The notes under the pieces are model-generated. The model worked only from the letters and a program-made list of their open reading frames with translations. It had not been told where the DNA came from and did not search any database. Both the position numbers and the translations under genes were made by a program. Below, one piece after another: positions 60,399-64,000 of a stretch of 64,000 nt of DNA; the first letter of the stretch is position 1; each line of letters begins with the position of its first letter. This stretch comes from Aquimarina sediminis (GTDB lineage: Bacteria > Bacteroidota > Bacteroidia > Flavobacteriales > Flavobacteriaceae), in the NCBI RefSeq assembly GCF_002895435.1, contig NZ_POYJ01000002.1:930001-994000 (forward strand), given 5' to 3'.

Positions 60399-63300
60399 AT
60401 GGTAAAAAAGTATATCATTTCATTTGATCAGGGAACAACGAGTACAAGGGCTATTATTTTTAATAATTTGGGAGAGATTTGCGGGATTTCTCAAAAAGAA
60501 TTAACTCAGTATTACCCAAAATCAGGATGGGTAGAGCATGACCCTATTGAGATTTTTAACCATCAGGAAGAAGTATTTAGTGATGTTATTGAAAAATCCA
60601 ATGTTTCTATCGAAGAAATAGCAGGGATTGGGATTACAAATCAGCGAGAGACTACTGTGGTTTGGGATAAAAATACCGGTAAACCTATTTACAATGCAAT
60701 TGTTTGGTTGGATAAAAGAACGACCAAAATATGTGAAAACTTAAAAGCGCAGGGATTAAGCGAATATGTGTCTAAAAATACAGGATTAGTAATTGATTCT
60801 TATTTTTCTGGAACCAAGTTAAAATGGATATTAGATAATGTTGAAGGCGCCAGAGACAAAGCTCTAAAAGGAGATTTGTTATTCGGAACCATAGATACCT
60901 GGTTAATTTGGAAGTTTACAAAAGGCAAATATCACCTCACAGATCATACTAATGCTTCAAGAACAATGCTATATAACATCATTAACTTGGATTGGGATGA
61001 AACATTATTATCTGCCATGGATATTCCAAAATCCATTTTGCCAAAGGTTCAATACTCATCATCAGATTTTGGAAGCATAGAATATAAGGGACAAAGAGTC
61101 CCTATTTATGGAGTTGCCGGAGATCAGCAGGCATCATTGTTTGGACAAGGAGGATACAAAACCGGAATTGCCAAAAACACCTATGGGACAGGTTGTTTTA
61201 TGCTACTTAATACAGGTAAAAAACCGTATGAATCCCAAAATGGATTAGTAACAACCTTATGCTGCAGTCTTCCCGATACACCTATAAAATATGCATTAGA
61301 AGGCAGTATTTTTGTAGGAGGAGCCTCTGTGCAATGGTTACGAGATAAACTCAACATAATTGATAATGTAGCAGAAACTGAAGCCATCTGTACATCTACA
61401 ATTTCTACAAATGATCTGTATGTAGTTCCTGCCTTTGCGGGATTAGGAGCGCCACACTGGGATATGCAAGCCAAAGGAGCAATATATGGTCTTACGTTGG
61501 ACTCTGGCAAAAATGAAATCATTAAAGCTACTATAGAAGCCATAGCCTACCAAACGCGCGATGTGCTCGAAGCTATGGTAGAAGATAGTAAAAAACAGAT
61601 GAAAGAGCTCAAGGTCGATGGGGGAGCATCTGCCAATGATTACCTTATGCAGTTTCAATCTGATATTCTTAATGTAGATGTAGACCGCCCAAAGATGGTA
61701 GAAGTAACCGCAATGGGGGTTGCATTTTTGGCTGGGATCAAAGCAGGAATCTGGACCAAGAAAGATATTCCAAAAATAAGAACTGTAGATAAGGTATTTG
61801 TGCCCGAAATCACCGAACATGAGAGAAGTCGAAAGTATATGGGCTGGCAACAAGCTGTAGAACGTACCAAAACAGTACATACCAATATGCTTGCGGTAAA
61901 AGAAGAAGGACCTATTCGATTTTCGGTCTTAGATCGTAAAGCGCAGTTGCGCAATGCCAAAAATAAAAAATATGACCTTGTTGTAATCGGAGGAGGAGTT
62001 ACGGGAGCAGGAATAGCCTTGGATGCAGCATCACGAGGGTTAAAAGTATGTTTGGTTGAGAAAAATGATTTTGCCTCGGGAACCAGCAATAAATCCACAA
62101 AACTTATCCATGGAGGACTCAGGTATCTAAAACAGATGGAAATCGGTTTGGTAAAAGAATCAGGCAGTGAACGAGCAATGGTTCATAAAATAGCTCCACA
62201 TTTGGTAGTTCCCGAAAAAATGTTACTCCCCCTTATTGAGGGAGGTACCTATGGTAAAATAATGGCATCAATTGGGCTTAAAGTATATGATTTCCTGGCT
62301 AATGTTGAAGGAGACGACAAACGAAAAATACTAAGTACCCAGGAAACATTAGACAAAGAACCCCTGCTTAGTAAAGAAGGACTTACAGGAGGAGGGTATT
62401 ATGCAGAATATAGAACTGATGATGCTCGACTTACTATAGAATTATTGAAGAAAGCAGCTTCTTTTGGTGCTAATAGCATTAACTATTGCGAGATGACCTC
62501 TTTTAATTATGATGAAAATGACAAAATTAGGAGCTTACAATGCATAGACCATAATACAAAAGAAAGTTTTACCATTAGATCCAGAAATTTTGTTTCGGCA
62601 GCAGGACCGTGGGTAGATCTGTTGAGAGAAAAAGATCACTCTATGAATAATAAGCACCTGCACCTTACAAAAGGAGTACATCTTGTATTTTCTAGAGAAC
62701 GATTTCCACTTACTCAATCTATTTATTTTGATGTACCAGACGGAAGAATGATTTTTGCTATCCCCAGAGGAAGAGCAACCTATGTAGGAACAACAGATAC
62801 AGATTACAGCGCTAATCTAAATAGAGTAGTTGCCACTCAGGAAGATGCAGCATATCTACTAAATGCAGTAAATCATATGTTTGCCGATTTAAAACTTACA
62901 CAAGATGATATTGAGTCTAATTGGGCTGGACTAAGACCGTTGATTCATGAAGATGGTAAAGATCCTTCAGAATTGTCTAGAAAGGATGAGATATTTGTGT
63001 CAAAAACAGGATTGATCTCTATAGCCGGCGGAAAACTAACGGGGTATCGCAAAATGGCACAAAGGGTAATTGATACTGTGCTTAAAACCATGAGCGATAA
63101 ACGAAGAAATAAATTTTCTAAATCGTATACCGAAAAAATAGCATTAACCAGCGAACCATTAAAAGATACAGAAGAAGTAAATGCATATTTGAATCAGGTT
63201 GCACAACAACTTAAAGAATTAAAAATAGAAGATCCTTATTATGGATGGTATCTGGTGTCGACTTATGGAAAACAAGCAGATATTATTATTGATAAAGTGA

Positions 63301-63578
63301 GTTATTTTGCAAATGATGAAGTGATCGATCGATTAATTAGAGCCGAACTTTGGTATAGTGTTCACTATGAGATGACCAATGGTCTGGCGGATTTTTTTGT
63401 AAGAAGAACAGGTAGGCTTTATTTTGATATCAATAGCATACATCAATATAGAAAACTAGTTCAGGAAGACCTTATTAAATATCTAAACTGGGATGAAACT
63501 CGACTCGAAGCAGAAAACAAATACCTAGATCTACTACTACAAGATGCAGCTACCTATTACCAAAAAGAATTTGATTAA
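60399..63578 (+). CDS. Fused glycerol kinase-glycerol-3-phosphate dehydrogenase
   Basis: A single open frame of 1059 residues joins two complete enzymes. Residues about 1-495 are glycerol kinase GlpK: SFDQGTTSTRAIIF at the start, GITNQRETTVVWD, the ATP-site GTGCFMLLNTG, and the terminal WQQAVERTK. A linker of about 15 residues follows (VHTNMLAVKEEGPI). From about 506 a complete FAD-dependent glycerol-3-phosphate dehydrogenase GlpD begins: FSVLDRKAQLR, the FAD motif DLVVIGGGVTGAGIALDAA, KSTKLIHGGLRYL, and the DAO C-terminal domain ending EFD. No stop or frameshift interrupts the join. In most bacteria glpK and glpD are separate genes. The fusion would pass glycerol-3-phosphate directly between the active sites. 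No glpF is visible before the window end. Confidence 0.95.
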   Translation: MVKKYIISFDQGTTSTRAIIFNNLGEICGISQKELTQYYPKSGWVEHDPIEIFNHQEEVFSDVIEKSNVSIEEIAGIGITNQRETTVVWDKNTGKPIYNAIVWLDKRTTKICENLKAQGLSEYVSKNTGLVIDSYFSGTKLKWILDNVEGARDKALKGDLLFGTIDTWLIWKFTKGKYHLTDHTNASRTMLYNIINLDWDETLLSAMDIPKSILPKVQYSSSDFGSIEYKGQRVPIYGVAGDQQASLFGQGGYKTGIAKNTYGTGCFMLLNTGKKPYESQNGLVTTLCCSLPDTPIKYALEGSIFVGGASVQWLRDKLNIIDNVAETEAICTSTISTNDLYVVPAFAGLGAPHWDMQAKGAIYGLTLDSGKNEIIKATIEAIAYQTRDVLEAMVEDSKKQMKELKVDGGASANDYLMQFQSDILNVDVDRPKMVEVTAMGVAFLAGIKAGIWTKKDIPKIRTVDKVFVPEITEHERSRKYMGWQQAVERTKTVHTNMLAVKEEGPIRFSVLDRKAQLRNAKNKKYDLVVIGGGVTGAGIALDAASRGLKVCLVEKNDFASGTSNKSTKLIHGGLRYLKQMEIGLVKESGSERAMVHKIAPHLVVPEKMLLPLIEGGTYGKIMASIGLKVYDFLANVEGDDKRKILSTQETLDKEPLLSKEGLTGGGYYAEYRTDDARLTIELLKKAASFGANSINYCEMTSFNYDENDKIRSLQCIDHNTKESFTIRSRNFVSAAGPWVDLLREKDHSMNNKHLHLTKGVHLVFSRERFPLTQSIYFDVPDGRMIFAIPRGRATYVGTTDTDYSANLNRVVATQEDAAYLLNAVNHMFADLKLTQDDIESNWAGLRPLIHEDGKDPSELSRKDEIFVSKTGLISIAGGKLTGYRKMAQRVIDTVLKTMSDKRRNKFSKSYTEKIALTSEPLKDTEEVNAYLNQVAQQLKELKIEDPYYGWYLVSTYGKQADIIIDKVSYFANDEVIDRLIRAELWYSVHYEMTNGLADFFVRRTGRLYFDINSIHQYRKLVQEDLIKYLNWDETRLEAENKYLDLLLQDAATYYQKEFD

Positions 63579-63619
63579 AACAAGATGTATTAGAACTTCT
63601 ACAGACTACTATTGATGTA

Positions 63620-63702
63620 CCCCCCAACATCCGACTCCCGACCTCGGACCCCGGACTTCCCTCTTCGGACTTCAAACTCCCGACCTCTGTCTTCAAACAC
63701 CC
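63620..63702. repeat. C-rich degenerate short repeat
   Basis: The stretch repeats variants of CCGACCTC, CGGACTTC and ACTCCCGAC at roughly 8-base intervals. It is far more GC-rich than its surroundings. No complete or coding frame is formed, and it resembles the intergenic short repeats seen in several Flavobacteriaceae genomes. Confidence 0.7.
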
Positions 63703-63710
63703 AAAAGACT

Positions 63711-63754
63711 AAAGCCGAAGTACTACAGTCATAAATCTTGTGTACTTCGGCTTT
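63711..63754. terminator. 13-bp hairpin after the GlpK-GlpD fusion gene
   Basis: AAAGCCGAAGTAC (63711-63723) and GTACTTCGGCTTT (63742-63754) are perfect complements around an 18-base loop. There is no long T run, so it may be an attenuated terminator or the stem of a transcript. Confidence 0.55.
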
Positions 63755-64000
63755 GAGATCAATAGTTATTGTTAGGGGTAATTTAAACGAAAACTAATAT
63801 GTAATTGCTACTTTATAGAGATGAGTAAAAGCTCATATCTCTGTTTTGTATTGATGACAATGTATTTACTTAAACCATGTGATAAAAGTATAGCAAACAC
63901 AGCACTATGATGAGAAGAATTAGATCAATGCAAAATTTTTATCGACCAATTGAATGTATTGTATAGACGAATGGGAAACTACTGCAAAATAAGGTAAAAC

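Larger units (their letters stand above)
63579..64000. other. Terminal region without a gene
   Basis: After the fusion gene there is a C-rich degenerate repeat (63620-63702), a 13-bp hairpin (63711-63754), and then 250 AT-rich bases with no open frame longer than about 20 codons and no recognised RNA. Confidence 0.5.

Noticed and set aside
1..64000. tRNA, rRNA, intact insertion sequence or phage genes
   Set aside because: Reading both strands found no T-loop-like conserved motif, transposase or phage structural gene. The only tail-fibre-like feature is the isolated fibre protein.

Overview
The window is AT-rich, densely coded DNA from a member of the Flavobacteriaceae (Bacteroidota), probably marine. 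The evidence is Bacteroidota-type promoters (TAnnTTTG at -7), SPII lipoproteins with acidic residues after the lipobox, a type IX secretion sorting domain, DnaE with an N-terminal proofreading exonuclease, a rpsP-rimM-trmN6 operon and an arsenosugar cluster. A genus such as Aquimarina is possible but is only a guess. No rRNA, tRNA, CRISPR array, intact insertion sequence or prophage was seen.

Layout. 1-3.5 kb: a truncated TPR/LuxR-type regulator diverges from a lipoprotein of the cholesterol-dependent cytolysin superfamily. 3.6-13.8 kb: housekeeping genes (dnaE, rpsP-rimM-trmN6, glutaryl-CoA dehydrogenase) mixed with small exported proteins. 14.1-19.4 kb: an ECF sigma/anti-sigma pair, a glycerophosphodiesterase overlapping a flavoprotein, and small genes. 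19.4-23.6 kb: TetR-TspO diverging from a mevalonate/prenyl operon (mvaD, mevalonate kinase, UbiA-type prenyltransferase). 23.6-29.4 kb: an accessory island bounded by two copies of a duplicated ~0.7-kb segment. It holds a decayed leucine-rich-repeat relic and a trio of outer-membrane barrel, type IX secreted protein and repeat-containing fibre-like protein. 29.5-31.3 kb: a nitrilase and a pseudouridine-synthase-like protein with an altered active site.

31.3-36.2 kb: a five-gene glycosyltransferase operon. 36.4-39.3 kb: a membrane polyferredoxin and an FAD oxidoreductase. 39.7-44.4 kb: a co-directional envelope group (DUF547, barrel, GH113-like hydrolase, lipoprotein, single-POTRA Omp85). 44.4-46.6 kb: a TetR-controlled unit with two clear operators. 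46.7-49.1 kb: azoreductase, beta-hydroxyacid dehydrogenase and AraC regulator. 49.2-58.9 kb: the arsenosugar biosynthesis locus (ArsM, radical-SAM ArsS, nucleoside phosphorylase, two glycosyltransferases, AhpD-like protein, exported rhodanese). Interleaved with it are a phosphate transporter, a sterol-desaturase-like enzyme and two DUF547 proteins. 59.2-63.6 kb: a LacI regulator followed by a single 1059-residue protein joining glycerol kinase to glycerol-3-phosphate dehydrogenase. The window ends in a C-rich degenerate repeat and a hairpin.

The observations most worth follow-up are the GlpK-GlpD fusion, the cytolysin lacking the canonical undecapeptide, the pseudouridine synthase with Asp-to-Glu in its catalytic motif, the duplicated segments around the fibre module, and the TetR operator whose one asymmetric base creates the -33 promoter element.
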